A program made the position numbers and the translations under genes. A model generated the notes under the pieces. The model was not told where the DNA came from and did not search any database. It saw only the letters and a list, made by a program, of their open reading frames with translations. DNA of 64,000 nucleotides from Molossus alvarezi (taxonomy: Eukaryota; Chordata; Mammalia; Chiroptera; Molossidae): positions 992,001-1,056,000 of the forward strand of contig CM073895.1 in NCBI GenBank assembly GCA_037176705.1, in the 5' to 3' direction. Shown here piece after piece: positions 1-10,695 of the stretch (positions are counted from its first letter, which is position 1; each line of letters opens with the position of its first letter).

Positions 1-322
1 ATGTGTATGTATGTGCATGGGCATGGGTATGTGTACGTGGGCATGTGTATAAGGTGTGTGCATGGACGTGTGCACACATGGGCACGTGTGTGGACACATT
101 TATATGAAGATGCACATGTGCACGTGGACGTGTGTGTGCGCGCACATGGATGTGTATCATTTCTGGGTATGGGCACCAACGGGTATGGGTCTGTGCCACC
201 ACCCAGGCATCCACATGTGAGTGGCATGGGCAGCTGCCTCCCGTGGTCATGTGGTCAGGGACCCGCACCCAGGGAAGGGCCGTCCTGTGCGGCGTGTGCA
301 GAAACTGCTGCAGGACACTCAC
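1..322 (-). other. CFAP74 intron, left edge
   Basis: Intronic sequence downstream of the last visible exon. The first 160 bases are an imperfect TG/CATG-rich stretch (repeated ATGTGCATGG-like words). No further exon is seen. Confidence 0.6.
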
Positions 323-445
323 TGTTGGGCACTGTGGATTCCTGAATGTGACCTTGAACCTGGTCTGGACGGCTCCTGGGGTGACTGGGGAGAAGATGAT
401 GGGCACTTTGATGGAGCTGAAGGGGCCAATCTCACCCTCTCTTAT
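323..445 (-). CDS. CFAP74: CFAP74 coding exon 20 of those visible (ASH-like domain)
   Basis: 123 nt, 41 codons, phase 0 to 0, residues about 771-811 of the chained protein. The acceptor follows a TCTTCTTTGCAG tract and the donor is ACA|GTGAGT. It reads IREGEIGPFSSIKVPIIFSP and then a strand-turn-strand pattern ending FRNPQCPT, typical of an ASH/Ig-like beta domain. It has no internal ATG, so an ATG-based ORF search misses it. It is the last exon before the left edge. Confidence 0.8.
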
Positions 446-710
446 CTGCAAAGAAGACAGATGCCACAGGGCGTCAGGCCTCAGGTTCCACAAAGGCGCC
501 TCCCGCTGCCCTCACCATGGGCCATGTCACTGTGGGGTGAGTGTGCCTGGGGTGTCCTCTTGGCCACGAGGACACTGGTCCCAAGTGTGGCGCTGCCCTG
601 CAAAGACACTGCCTGGGATCAGGTGAGGGGAGGAGAAGGGCAGGTAGAACCCTCCCCTGCATGCTGGCCCAGCCCAGGGCACTGCTTCCCTTGACGACTC
701 CCAGGCCGCG

Positions 711-763
<53 letters not shown>

Positions 764-1003
764 CCATGGCTTGGCAGGCCCTGCACCCAGAAGTCAGCCA
801 CTGCTGCTCTGGTCCTGCCAGGTCTCAGCTTGGGACTAGGGTGGCCAGTGGCTGAATGTGGGCTCAGACAAACCGGCTGCCCAGAGGCTTCAAGTCCAGT
901 GGGCAGATAAGTCAAGTCTGGCTCTGGCCCAATGGCAGGGCCACCCTGGGTCAGGGTCAGCAGATGGGGAGGGTGGAGCTGGAGGAAGGCGGGCCTCACT
1001 GAC
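446..1003 (-). other. CFAP74 intron with CG/CA repeat
   Basis: Intron between exons 19 and 20. It holds the alternating purine-pyrimidine repeat listed separately and no other recognisable feature. Confidence 0.6.
706..758. repeat. (CG)n-(CA)n dinucleotide microsatellite
   Basis: A short CGCGCGCG run passes directly into about 20 CA units. Alternating purine-pyrimidine tracts of this kind can form Z-DNA. The open frames across it (CVCV-type peptides) are artefacts. Confidence 0.95.
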
Positions 1004-1074
1004 CTCTCCCAGCGAGAACTCCGATAGCTCCTCACTGGGGAATGTGGCCAGGATGGTGGTGACTCCCTCTGATT
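1004..1074 (-). CDS. CFAP74: CFAP74 coding exon 19
   Basis: 71 nt (2 + 23 codons), residues about 748-770. The acceptor CTTCTTTTCCAG is followed by AATCAGAGG and the donor is GAGAG|GTCAGTG. It starts with two bases that complete a Glu codon with the G left by exon 18, and ends in phase 0. It reads SEGVTTILATFPSEELSEFS, a link into the next ASH-like domain. Confidence 0.78.
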
Positions 1075-1216
1075 CTGGAAAAGAAGGAGCTTCAGATGTG
1101 AGGACTGGCGGGGCAGGGAGAGGGACGGCTGGTGCGGGAAGGGGGGGGCAGGCTGCAGGAGTGTGGCCCGGGGGCAGCGGCTCCCCACCACCTGGGGAGT
1201 CCTGAAACATTTTATT

Positions 1217-1442
1217 TAAAAAAAAAATTGTTTTTAATCCTCACCCGAGGATATTTTTCTATTTCTCTTCAGTTAGAGTGGGAGGGAGGGAGGGAGAGAA
1301 ACACTGACTGGTTGCCTCCCGCACGACCCCAACCAGGACAGGGACAAACCACAACCAAGGTACGTGCCCTTGCCTGGAATCGAACCCTCGACTCACTGGT
1401 CTGTGGGCCAATGCTCTACGGCTGAGCCAAACCAGCCAGGGC
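1217..1442 (-). mobile_element. Ves-like SINE, type A
   Basis: Inverted copy: tail (complement of GAGGATTAAAAA) on the left, head ending CCAGCCAGGGC on the right. The direct repeat GTCCTGAAACATTTT flanks it. The next SINE was inserted right beside it. Confidence 0.9.
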
Positions 1443-1456
1443 GGTCCTGAAACATT

Positions 1457-1712
1457 TTTTTTTTTTTTTTTTAATCCTCACCCGAGGACATTTTTCCATT
1501 TTTTGTACAGATAGAGTGGGAGGGAGAGAGAGGAAGAGATAGAGAGAGAGAAACATCGATGTGAAAGGGACACATCGAGTGGCTGCCACCGCACTATCAA
1601 CCAGGGCCAGGGACAAACTGCAACTGAAGTACGTGCCCTTAGCGGGAACCGAACCCGGGTCTCTCCGGACCGCAGGCCGACGCTCTAACCGCTGAGCCAA
1701 ACCGGCCAGGGC
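1457..1712 (-). mobile_element. Ves-like SINE, type A
   Basis: Inverted full-length copy with a poly-T tail on the left and CCGGCCAGGGC on the right. AAACATTTT recurs on both sides, so it landed in the flanking repeat of the preceding SINE. Confidence 0.9.
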
Positions 1713-1978
1713 AAACATTTTAAACACTTCCTGAACATAAGCCAGCTGTGTTTTGACATTTCAGGAAGTTCTCAACAAACACCTCTTCAAATGCTGCCTT
1801 CTCCTGACTCCAGCAGACACGTCTGAGCTCACACTGTCCTCCGGGGCTCGTGCCGTTTCCTTCATGTCTCCATCTGTCCCTCTGTCTGTATTTAGAGATT
1901 TCCTCTGGGTCTGTCTTTCAGTTCACTAATTCTCTCTTCAGCAAAGTCTAATCTACAATTTAACCCACTGACTGGGGT

Positions 1979-2196
1979 TTCTTTTTAAAAATACGTTTTA
2001 ATTGACTTTTTAGAGAGAGAGGAAAGGAGAGAGAGATAGAAACATCAATGTGAGAGAGAAACATCAGTCGGCTGCCTCCTGCATGTCCCCTACTGGGGAC
2101 CGAGCCTGCAACCCAGGCATGTGCCCTGACCGGGAATTGAACCAGCAACCTCCTGGTGCAGGGTTTGACACTCAACCAGTGAGCCACACTGGCTGA
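1979..2196 (-). mobile_element. Ves-like SINE, type B
   Basis: Inverted copy; it starts with an A/T-rich tail and AGAGAGAGAGG and ends GAGCCACACTGGCTG. Confidence 0.88.
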
Positions 2197-2213
2197 ATCA
2201 AGCACCCATTAAA

Positions 2214-2431
2214 AAATTTTTTTTTTCTTTATTGATTTTTATAGAAAGAGGAAGGGAGAGGGTCAAATAGAAACATCTATGAGAGAGAACACTGACTGGC
2301 CGCCTCCTGTACCCCCCCGCCCCCCACAGTACTGGGCCCACAACCTGGACATGTATCCTGATTGGGAATCGAACTGGCAACCTCTTGGTGCGTGGGTCGA
2401 TGCTCAACCACTGAGCCACAGCGGCTGGGCC
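2214..2431 (-). mobile_element. Ves-like SINE, type B
   Basis: Inverted copy; the tail TTTATTGATTTTTATAG leads into the GA-rich body and the end GAGCCACAGCGGCTGGGC. Confidence 0.88.
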
Positions 2432-2439
2432 CAGCACCC

Positions 2440-3085
2440 ATTTTTGATAAAAACTCTCAGTAAAGTGGGAATAGAGAGATCATACCTCACCATAATAAAG
2501 GCCATAAATGACAAACCTACAGCCAACATCATACTCAATGCAGAAAGATCTCAGCCTGTGAGACAACACAAACGGACCCCAGAGGGTATTATGTTGAGTG
2601 AGACAAGACAGTCAGAGAAAGACAAGTACCATGTGAGCTCACCTATATGTGGAATCTAATGAACAAAATAGATCTGGAGCCCAGCTGGTGTGGCCCAGTG
2701 GACTGAGCGTCGGCCATGGACTGAGAGCTCTGAGTTCGATTCCTGGTCAGGGCACATGCCCGGGTTGTGGGCCAAATCCCCAGTGGGGGGCATGGTGGAG
2801 CGGCCAGTCGATGTTCTCTCTCGATGTTTCTATTTGTCCCTCTCCCTTCCTCTCTCTCTAAAAATCAATGAAGGAAAAAAAACCAGATCCAGAGACACGA
2901 AAGTAGGGAACAGTGACAGCTCTCGGGGGAAGGGCAGGAAAAGATGAACCAAAGCACATGTGCACATACGCAGAGACCAAAGAGACACAACAGCATGGGG
3001 AGGGCCTGGGATGTGGTGGGGCCGGGTGGAGGGCGAAGTGTGGGGAAAACAGGGGCATCTCTAACACTGTCAACAATAAAAAATA
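2440..3085 (+). mobile_element. LINE-1 3' fragment, interrupted by a SINE
   Basis: 2,450-2,560 translates to [20 protein letters not shown], a characteristic L1 ORF2 reverse-transcriptase stretch. [11 protein letters not shown] follows. 3,050-3,080 has the L1 3'-end pattern (ATCTCTAACACTGTCAACAATAAA). A type B SINE sits inside. Frames are broken, so this is a dead copy. Confidence 0.75.
2680..2882 (+). mobile_element. Ves-like SINE, type B
   Basis: Forward copy with head CCAGCTGGTGTGGCCCAGTG and tail AAAAATCAATGAAGG, inserted in the L1 fragment. Imperfect duplicated flank around AGATCYRGAG. Confidence 0.88.
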
Positions 3086-4002
3086 AACTGAAGAGCAAAA
3101 ACAAACGCTGGTTTGAGAAGAGACCATCGTGCAGTGAAAAGCCTGGGAGGCGACAGGGGCAGCCTCTCCTCCTGCCACAGCGCGTCGTGTGGGGGACCAG
3201 GGACCACGCAGCAGCACGCCATCGGCCAGCAGGCCTGCGGGAGGGGAGCCCCTGCCCCAGCGCACAGGGAGGCGTGCGCGGCAGCTGTGGCCGGTGGTTG
3301 TGCTGGTGCCCCGCCTGAGCCCTGCTGGCAGAGTGTGGGGAGACGAGGCAGCGCCGGCCCTCGTGCAGCCCACACAAGCGGACACAGATGTGGTCCTGCG
3401 GTGGGTGTACGTAGACGGATGCGAGGGGCGGGAGCAGGAAGCACGTGCCTCAGCGTGGACGCATGGCTAGCTCAGCTGAGCACAGAGCCCACGGGAGGAC
3501 TGCTCCCTGCACTTTGTCCCTCGGAGGCCGGAGCAGAACCAGCCTTTTGGGGCCCCGAGCACATGGACACCAGGGGGAGGCAAGGCGGTGAGGCGCCCAC
3601 TCTATAGCCATGTGCTACAGGCTCCCCCAGAGTCCAGGGCCCAGGCAGCTGTGCCTCCAGTGACACCACCAGGGGAGCCTCCACCCCCCAACACCCCTCC
3701 TCCCCATTCCCCCATCCCAGGCTGCTGCACCCAGGACGCAGGGCTCCTCAGATGTCCCATTAAGGACCCTCAAGGGTGGTGAGGAGGACAAAGTCCCTGT
3801 GGCCAAATTTAAAGCTGGGGATTTCCTTTAAGTCTTCGGTCAGCTGAAACGTGAATTCAAATCCCGATCCGCGCCATAACCACCACTTATTTGCATATAT
3901 GGCTACGTTCTCGTGGGCGATCCCTCGGAATCTAAGCCCAGCCCCTGGCCCTGCAGCCCAGCAGCACCTCCAGGCGCGTAGGCGGGGTGGGGGGCTCCTC
4001 AC

Positions 4003-4138
4003 CCCCCGTGCGCTCCTCCTGCTCCTTCTGGCTGTGCAGGTCCGCCTGGGAGGACTCAATGCCTTCCAGCTGCTGCTCGGAGATGCTGGGGAGGCCTTTA
4101 TCGTAAATGCCTTTGTCTTCCGACGTGAAGACGCTGCT
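4003..4138 (-). CDS. CFAP74: CFAP74 coding exon 18
   Basis: 136 nt (45 codons + 1 nt), residues about 702-746. Acceptor CTGTCTTTCCAG, donor GGGGG|GTGAGG. It reads SSVFTSEDKGIYDKGLPSIS and then a charged Gln/Glu-rich stretch ending KEQEERTG, a hydrophilic loop between two ASH-like modules. The leftover G pairs with AA of exon 19 to give Glu. Confidence 0.78.
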
Positions 4139-4830
4139 CTGGAAAGACAGTGCGACCCCTGCTGGCGCTCCTACCTGCCCTCCTCACTCCACTGCCCGGA
4201 CCCAGGCCCCAGGACAGCCCTGGCTGGGCTGCAGGCTGCGGCTCCTGCAGGTCTGTCTCTGCCAGCCCGGCTCGGCCCATTTCAGCCTGCAGCCCACAGC
4301 AAGCTGGCCCAGGGGCTCCTCAGGGCCAGAGGCTTTTCTCCCGGAGCCAGCCCCACGCTCTCCTGGCTCCAGCCCGGCTGCAGGCCAGGGCTGCCCCGGC
4401 CCCACCCCTGCTTCTGTCCCAGAGGTCACAGCACCCCACCCCTCCGCCGTGCTGACAACAGTGACAACACCCGCCACATGTGACTTGGTGGGGGGGGGGG
4501 GTCAGAAAGGGCAGGGCTTGGGTGGAGCCGCTGCCCAGGTAGACAGATGCCCACCAGGAGAACAGGGCGGTGCCCGAGGAGCACGCGGAGGGTCCCGGGC
4601 ACTCGTCCCCGCCCTGTGAGCCCGGCCCTGTGCCCCTCATCACCCACCATCCTGGGCCCTGCTCTGGTCACACCCGGCCCCTCCCACCTCTGCCACAGCA
4701 GCCGGTGCACTTCGCTGCCTGGAGACCCCACCTGGGGCCCGTCCAGGCCTCTGAAGACCCTCACCGGGGACAGAGCTGACAGCAGGGGCACACTGCTTCT
4801 CGTGGGAAGTGGAGCCAATCTGGGTGGGTG

Positions 4831-5071
4831 TTTTATTTATCTATTTTCAAATCCTCACCTGAGGATATTTTCCCATTTATCTTCAGGGAGAGGACAGAGA
4901 GAAAGGAACACCGACATGAGAGAGACACATCGAGTGGCTGCCTCCCACGCGACCCCAACCAGGGCCGGGGACTGAACTGCAACCAAGGTACATGCCCCTG
5001 ACCAGAACTGAACCTGTGACTTTTTGGTCCAAGGGCCGATGCTCCAACTGCTGGGCCAAACCAGCCAGGAC
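4831..5071 (-). mobile_element. Ves-like SINE, type A
   Basis: Inverted copy; flanks GGTGGGTGTTTTA and GGATGAGTGTTTTA are a decayed target-site duplication. Confidence 0.88.
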
Positions 5072-5128
5072 TGGATGAGTGTTTTAAAAGGGCAAAGTTT
5101 AAAAAATAAAATAAAAAGGCAAAGTTTT

Positions 5129-5340
5129 GCCCAGCCGGTGTGGCTCAGTGGTTGAGCGTTGACCCTGCACCAAGAAGTCGCCAGTTCGATTCCTGGTCAG
5201 GGCACATGCCCAGGTTGTGGGCCCGATCCCCAGTGGGGGGCGTGCAGGAGGCGGCCAGTCGATGTTCCCTCTCATGGATGTTTCTACCTCTCTCCCTTCT
5301 CCCTTCCTCTCTCTCTAAAAATCTATAAAGAAAAAAATAA
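5129..5340 (+). mobile_element. Ves-like SINE, type B
   Basis: Forward copy, head CCAGCCGGTGTGGCTCAGTG. The target-site duplication AAAAAGGCAAAG is present on both sides. Confidence 0.9.
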
Positions 5341-5673
5341 AAATAAAAAGGCAAAGCCTCTCTCACCCATCATCCCCCCGACTGTGCCCTCAGGTGCCCA
5401 GGGTGTGCCTGGCATCATCTGTGGTGACCACTTGTCAGCACATCTGCACAGCCTCTGGGGAGGAGAGGCCCCTCTGCCGCCTGCCCCCGCCTGGGCTTCA
5501 GGGGCACACGTGGAGAGGTGGGGTCCTGGGGCTCCTGGCCACCACTCTGTCCTCCTCCTGGAGCCGGTGTCTCCCACTCACACTGACCGGGCCCCCCAGC
5601 CCCAAGTGCACAGGTCCCTCTGCATCCTCCTCCATCTCACGGGGGCTTCGCTGAGCGGCCCCGCGGCACTCAC

Positions 5674-5838
5674 CATTCTCATGACCGACGTGGAGAAGTC
5701 CGTCTCGTGGCCCTCAGACTCGGGGAGAAACGTGAACTCGGTGCCCAGGCCCCCCGTGTTGGTCAGCGTGATGACCCGGGACGCGGTCTCACCCACCACG
5801 TAGCTGCCGAAGTCGATGAACTCCTTGTCCAGGGACAG
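5674..5838 (-). CDS. CFAP74: CFAP74 coding exon 17 (ASH-like domain)
   Basis: 165 nt, 55 codons, phase 0 to 0, residues about 647-701. Acceptor CCTGTGAGCAG (an alternative AG three bases earlier would add one Gln), donor AGAATG|GTGAGT. It reads LSLDKEFIDFGSYVVGETAS followed by ITLTNTGGLGTEF, the hallmark 'DFG..GE..S..ITLTN.G' start of an ASH domain. It joins the preceding KCSTKQCS seamlessly. Confidence 0.88.
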
Positions 5839-6070
5839 CTGCTCACAGGGCGAGCGAGGTGAGTGCGCAGGCGGCAGCAGGCCCGCCCGTCACAGCCCGA
5901 GGCACAGGGAGCCCTGCCCCGCCTCCTGCTGGGTGAGCCACCTCTGGCTCCAGGAGGACAGGCAGGGGCTGCGCACCCAGGGCGAGGGTCCCCCTCCTCG
6001 AAACTACAGGTTGTGGAATGATCACGACCTCTGAGAGCACCTGAGTCCAATTTTTAAAAAGCTCAAGCCA

Positions 6071-6312
6071 GCCCTGGCCGGTGTTGCTCAGTGGTTAGAG
6101 CGTCGGCCTGTGGTCCAGAGAGACCCGGGTTCGGTTCCCGCTAAGGGCACGTACCTCGGTTGCAGTTTGTCCCCGGCCCTGGTTGGTCGTGTGGGAGGCA
6201 GCCACTTGATGTGTCCCTTTCACGTCGATGTTTCTCTTTCTCCCTCCCACTCTATCTGAGCAAAAAATGGAAAAAAGTCCTCGGGTGAGGATAAAAATAA
6301 ATAAATGAATAA
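6071..6312 (+). mobile_element. Ves-like SINE, type A
   Basis: Forward copy, head GCCCTGGCCGGTGTTGCTCAG and tail GAGGATAAAAATAAATAAAT; approximate flanking repeat AAAGCYMAGCC. Confidence 0.9.
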
Positions 6313-6409
6313 AAAGCCAAGCCGGCCGAAAGGAACGAGCTATCGAGCTGCGAGCGGACGCGGGGCCCGAGGGTCTGCTGTCAGGAACAGCGTCTGGAAA
6401 GGCCCGCCC

Positions 6410-7235
6410 CGGACGAGTCCAACGCTGTGACTTTCTGGGAAAGGCAAAACTATGGCAATGACGGAAAGATGAGTGGTCACGTGTTAATAGACGCTCAGCA
6501 CAGCAAGGACACGTAGCAGCTGTGGACACTTACACCCTGTGAGGCCCTCGAAACACGTGCACAAAGCAAGTCAACAGAAGTGAAGGGAGAAGCGGTTCTA
6601 CAACACTCCTCTCACACGGCGCCAAGACAGCCGGGCAGGCGACGCTGAGGAGACGGGTCGGAGGACCCGGACAAAGGACGGACGGCGAGACCTGGCAGAC
6701 AGACAGCGCCCGCCTCCAGCAGCAGCACGGGTCCCGCTCGCGCGGCCGGTTCTCCAGGACACACGTGAGGCACCGACTGAGTCTCAGACAGAAACGTGGT
6801 CTCACACAAAGTGCCGTCTCCAGCCGCAGCAGGTGGAGTCAGAAATCAGCAGCAGGAGGAAAACCCGCAACACTCACAAAGCCGTGGAAAATAAACGACA
6901 GGTTCTCGAACAGCCACTGAACCAGACGAGAATCCAAGAGGAATCAGAACATCCTGAGAGACAGAAGGAAACAAGCCACGACGCCCAGAGCTCAGCGGGT
7001 GCGGAGAGGGTGCAGGTCGGCCGCCGTCGCTGAGTCGCTGACAGGGGACAGGAGAGGCCGAGGTCAGCACCAACCACGGCGTGAGGAACCGGCCGGGCGG
7101 CGGACAGAGCCCAGAGCTCCCGGAGGAAGGACGCGGCGCAGATCAGAGCGGAGAGAACGACACGGAGAAGGAAAAACAACAGAGGAAACCAACGACAAGA
7201 CCGACAGGATGCAAACCTGTAGCCAGATGGACTAA
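6410..7235 (+). mobile_element. Decayed, GC-substituted LINE-1 ORF2-like segment
   Basis: 6,431-6,478 resembles an old L1 3'-region phrase (GGCAAAACTATGGCAATGAC). 6,880-7,230 keeps the A/G-rich word order of L1 ORF2 (for example AGATCAGAGCGGAGAGAACG) but with many A-to-G and T-to-C changes. There is no intact frame. Assignment is by remembered word similarity only. Confidence 0.45.
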
Positions 7236-8099
7236 GAAAGACTCGAGTCACCAAGCTCAGACGCGGAGGTGGGCATCGCTGCTGACCCCGCAGCAGCCCC
7301 GCGGTCATGAGCGAGAACTGGGGACAGTTGTTCACAGGCCGGCAGTCTGCACGGCCTGGATGAGAGGACAGACCCCTAGAGGCGCGAAGCCTACAGGACC
7401 AAACCCCGAGGAAGCAGAGCATCCTCCAGACCTGGGGGGAGAAAGGGGCTCAGGCGTGTGCCTGCCTGTGGTGTGTGTGGTGCACATGCCCGGTCCTCAG
7501 TGGCCACCTGCCTGGCTGTCCTGGCGCCGTGTGAGAGCAGTACTGTGTGGGCGTGAATGCCCGTGCACGGGGTGGGTGGGCACCACACGGAGACAGCAAT
7601 GCTGGGCGGAGGCCATGCCTGGTGGCCCTGGCGGCCGCCCTGGGAAGGGGCTGATGTGCTCCGTGAGGGGGAAGGGCAGAAGGGTGCACGCACATGTCTG
7701 GATGGCTGCAGGGCCCACGGGGCACCCCTCCAGCCATGCTCCCTTCTTCCTTCTCTTGACAGAGCCCCCGAGATTCAGCTGGACACAACACCCCCTGGAG
7801 AGATGACTTCCCAGTCTTCAAAAATGAGGAAGAAATGAAGACATTCCCATAGATACGAAAGTGGAGGAGTCCGTGGCCTCTGGATGTCCCTGCGAGACAC
7901 ACTCGGGGGGCAGGACGCGGGAGGTGAGGCCGTCAGGGAGTGACGAGCCACGCTCAGTGCCAAGGTCACCACGGCAACGGCTGTTCCCAGTCTGCCCGCT
8001 GCAGAGCTGGTTGGTCACTGGACGCCCCAGTGACAGAGGTGGACTGGTGACCTCGACCCTGAAGGGGTGAGCGAGGCTGTGCAGACCGGGGTTCAGGCT

Positions 8100-8570
8100 T
8101 CAGGAGGTCGAAGCAACCCGTGGTGGCCACAGGGAGAGGGCACCTGAGGGCAGGAGAAAGGGTCTGAACCTTTCACTACAAGAATCAGGAAGACAGCGAC
8201 CAGGGGAGGCGGCGGAGGGCGGGCTCAGGACGCGAGGCCCCTCACTGCCGGCCTTGTCCTCCATGCGACACACCTCGAGGACGCGCTGCTGAGTGAAGTG
8301 GCCAGTCATGGAGGGCGGACACGGCTGATGCCACTTACGTAAGGCACTCAGAGGAGGCCGGCGCCCCGGGCCGAAGGCAGCGGGAGGGGCGGGGAGTGAG
8401 GGTTTGCGGGGCAGTTTCCATTCGGAGGGGGTGGGGCTGAGGAAAGGAAGGGGACCCAGAGCGTTTCCATACACACAGTGTGTGACCTTGACTGCACCCT
8501 AGCCGCGGTCACAGAAACAAAGGGCTTAGGTTTGGGGACGACCGCACATCCGAGTGACAATTAGAGATGC
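8100..8570 (+). mobile_element. Decayed LINE-1 3' end
   Basis: 8,275-8,345 aligns by eye to the old-L1 3' phrase 'GAGGACATTATGCTAAGTGAAATAAGCCAGTCA...CCACTTATATGAGG' with GC-raising changes (here GAGGACGCGCTGCTGAGTG). No coding potential. Confidence 0.5.
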
Positions 8571-9179
8571 CGTCAGTCTTAGCATAGACCATCGGGCCAC
8601 GTTCTCACTTCTCCATCCCCTCGGCCTGGGGCACCTCTCTGCGCTGTGTGTTGCCACAGGACCCCCGTTGGCCACGCAGTTGGGAGGTGACCCGAGGGAG
8701 GCCTGAAATGTGCTCGTGTGGTCGGCTGAGGAAGCTGCTGTCCCCACGGCGGGGGCCCTGCCCACCTGCAGTCTGGAGACCGAGTTCCTCGCTGCTGCAG
8801 CCATGAACAAAGGAGTCGCCGTCACGCAGCGCCTGGGCTGGAGCTGACCAGTCCAGTGAGGGCAGGGACGGGCTCTGGACGGCGTGGCCGTCGGCCCGAG
8901 TGCTCCAGGGCTGTGGGGTGAGCGCCCTGGAGCAGCTGCTGCACTGAGGGGTCAACAGCAGACGGAGCAAATGCTGACAGCGGGTCCGGGCGCCCAGATG
9001 GATGTCCCCGGCGGCTGGCTCCCTGCTCCTCGCTGTGCCTGAAGCACGTCTCACGGAGCAAGGAGTCGATCGTCTACAGCAAAGGAAACTCCACACAGCG
9101 AAAGGCCCCACAGAAGGAGAAATTCACAAACCGGGCACCTGATGAGGGGGCACCATCCAGGCATGAAGAACTCACACAG

Positions 9180-9643
9180 CGGAACAGCAACACCCCGCAA
9201 CCCAATTAAAAAGTGGGCAGAGGATCTGAAGAGACACCTCTCCAAAGAGGACATACAGGTGGCAGACAGACATATGGAAAGATGCTCAACATCCCTAATC
9301 ATCAGAGAAATAAATGCAAATTAAAAGCACTGAGGTATCACCTCAAACCTGTCAGAATGGCCGCCATCAACAAATCATCAAACAAGAGCTGGCGAGGGTG
9401 TGGAGAAAAGGGGACTCTAGTGCACTGCTGGTGGGAATGCAGACTGCTGCAGCCACTGTGGAAAACACTATGGTGTTTCCTCAAAAAATTAAAAGCGGAG
9501 CTGCCGCCCGAGCCAGTGACCCCACTCCGGGCTCTGTGCACGGGAGTGAGACCAGGGACTGAGGGGTTCGCTGCAGCGCTGTCCACAGCAGAGGACATGG
9601 AAGCAACCTGTCCACGGGCAGACAGACGAGTAAAGAAGATGCC
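9180..9643 (+). mobile_element. LINE-1 ORF2 C-terminal fragment (dead)
   Basis: In shifting frames it reads [30 protein letters not shown] and [20 protein letters not shown], the conserved C-terminal region of L1 ORF2 including the Cys/His-containing CW segment. The frame breaks at least once near 9,300. The tail holds the usual 'dead L1' continuation and then runs into a SINE. Confidence 0.85.
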
Positions 9644-9870
9644 CCCAGGCCGGTGTGGCTCAGTGGTGGGAGCGTCGGCTGTACCCCGAAGGGTCGCAGG
9701 TTCTATTCCCAGTCCAGGGCGTGTAACTGGGTTGCAGGTTCAATCCCTGGCCCTGGTTGGGGCTCACATGGGAGGCAATCAATGTTTCTCTCTCTCTCTC
9801 CCTCCCTCCCTCCCACTCTCTCTAAAAAGCAATGGAAAAAACATCCTTGGGTGAGGATTAACAACAACAA
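9644..9870 (+). mobile_element. Ves-like SINE, type A variant
   Basis: Forward copy, head CAGGCCGGTGTGGCTCAGTG, tail GAGGATTAACAACAACAAAAG. A second tail-like TGGTGAGAATTA follows, suggesting a remnant of another copy. Confidence 0.88.
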
Positions 9871-10160
9871 AAGTCCTCTGGTGAGAATTAACGGGGACAC
9901 CCCAGAGCTGCAGAGAGGCCCAGACTCCCTGGCGATGACCCTCAGGTCCCACGGGCTGGGCTCTGCCCGCACAGGGCTGCTCCAGGTGGAGGTGAGTGTG
10001 GTCTCAGAGGCCCCGAGGCCTCTACCTGCTGACAGTGTGGGAGCCTCCCTGAGCTGCCAGGCCCTGGTGGCTGCGGTGGAGACGTGGCCCCCCACCTCAC
10101 TCCCCACACCGGTTCCCACCAGGACACCCCGAAAGCACGGCTCAGGCGCCTGGGACTCAC

Positions 10161-10250
10161 GGAGCACTGCTTTGTGGAGCACTTCAGCGGGACCGAGAAC
10201 CTGCCCGTCTGAGCCAGAAACGAGACCTTGCCTTCCAGGTCTTTATTGAT
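10161..10250 (-). CDS. CFAP74: CFAP74 coding exon 16 (ASH-like domain)
   Basis: 90 nt, 30 codons, phase 0 to 0, residues about 617-646. Acceptor TGTATCTTCCAG, donor TGCTCC|GTGAGT. It reads INKDLEGKVSFLAQTGRFSV and ends PLKCSTKQCS, the last beta strands of an ASH/MSP-like module ('F.VPLKC'). It splices into exon 17, which opens the next module. Confidence 0.88.
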
Positions 10251-10628
10251 CTGGAAGATACAACCCGACCGACACGAATGCATGTAACTTTCCTGGTGGC
10301 AAGTGTGACATCTGACAAGCACAGCCTGGGCCGGCCTGCCTGCCCCGTAGGTGGGCACACTGCCAGGGCTGCGGGACACCCCAGCACAGACCCCACACCT
10401 GCCGCCAGTGAGTCCGACAGCGCCTGCGGCTCTGTCCAGCACGCAGAGTGTGCGCGCGTCCTAGAGGTGACAGAGTGGCCCGCGTGAGCCCCCGACAGGC
10501 CGTCATCGCCCGCCATCGGCTGTCAGTCCACGGAGCCGAGAAGCAGCAGGGACGCGAGGCCACCCCCACCCTCCATGGCGAGTGGAGAAAAGTCCCTTTG
10601 CATCCTCTGGTTTTGGACTGAGACTCAC
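10251..10628 (-). other. CFAP74 intron between exons 15 and 16
   Basis: Short GC-rich intron with no recognised repeat or other feature. Confidence 0.6.
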
Positions 10629-10695
10629 CATGGGCTTGAAGGTGACAAGCACTTCGCAGGACATACCGGCTGACATGGAGCCAGGGGGGTCGAAG
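10629..10695 (-). CDS. CFAP74: CFAP74 coding exon 15 (ASH-like domain)
   Basis: 67 nt (1 + 22 codons), residues about 594-616. Acceptor CTGTGCCCACAG, donor CCCATG|GTGAGT. The first C completes an Asp codon with GA from exon 14. It reads FDPPGSMSAGMSCEVLVTFK, the 'PPG.M..G....V.VTFKP' loop and strand typical of MSP/ASH folds. Confidence 0.87.

Larger units (their letters stand above)
1075..4002 (-). other. CFAP74 intron between exons 18 and 19
   Basis: Contains the SINEs and L1 fragment listed separately. The remainder (1,713-1,978 and 3,086-4,002) is GC-rich unique-looking sequence in which I see no exon or motif. Confidence 0.6.
5839..10160 (-). other. CFAP74 intron between exons 16 and 17
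   Basis: Large intron made mostly of two SINEs and three decayed L1 segments (listed). The stretches 7,240-8,100 and 8,570-9,140 look unique and GC-rich; no exon was recognised there. Confidence 0.6.

Noticed and set aside
2858..3385. Two overlapping 170-codon frames on minus
   Set aside because: They are in a CFAP74 intron, overlap the L1 3' end and GC-rich sequence, and have no domain or phase fit with exons 18 and 19.
9213..9854. 213-codon open frame on plus
   Set aside because: It is the end of a dead L1 ORF2 followed by a SINE, not a host gene.
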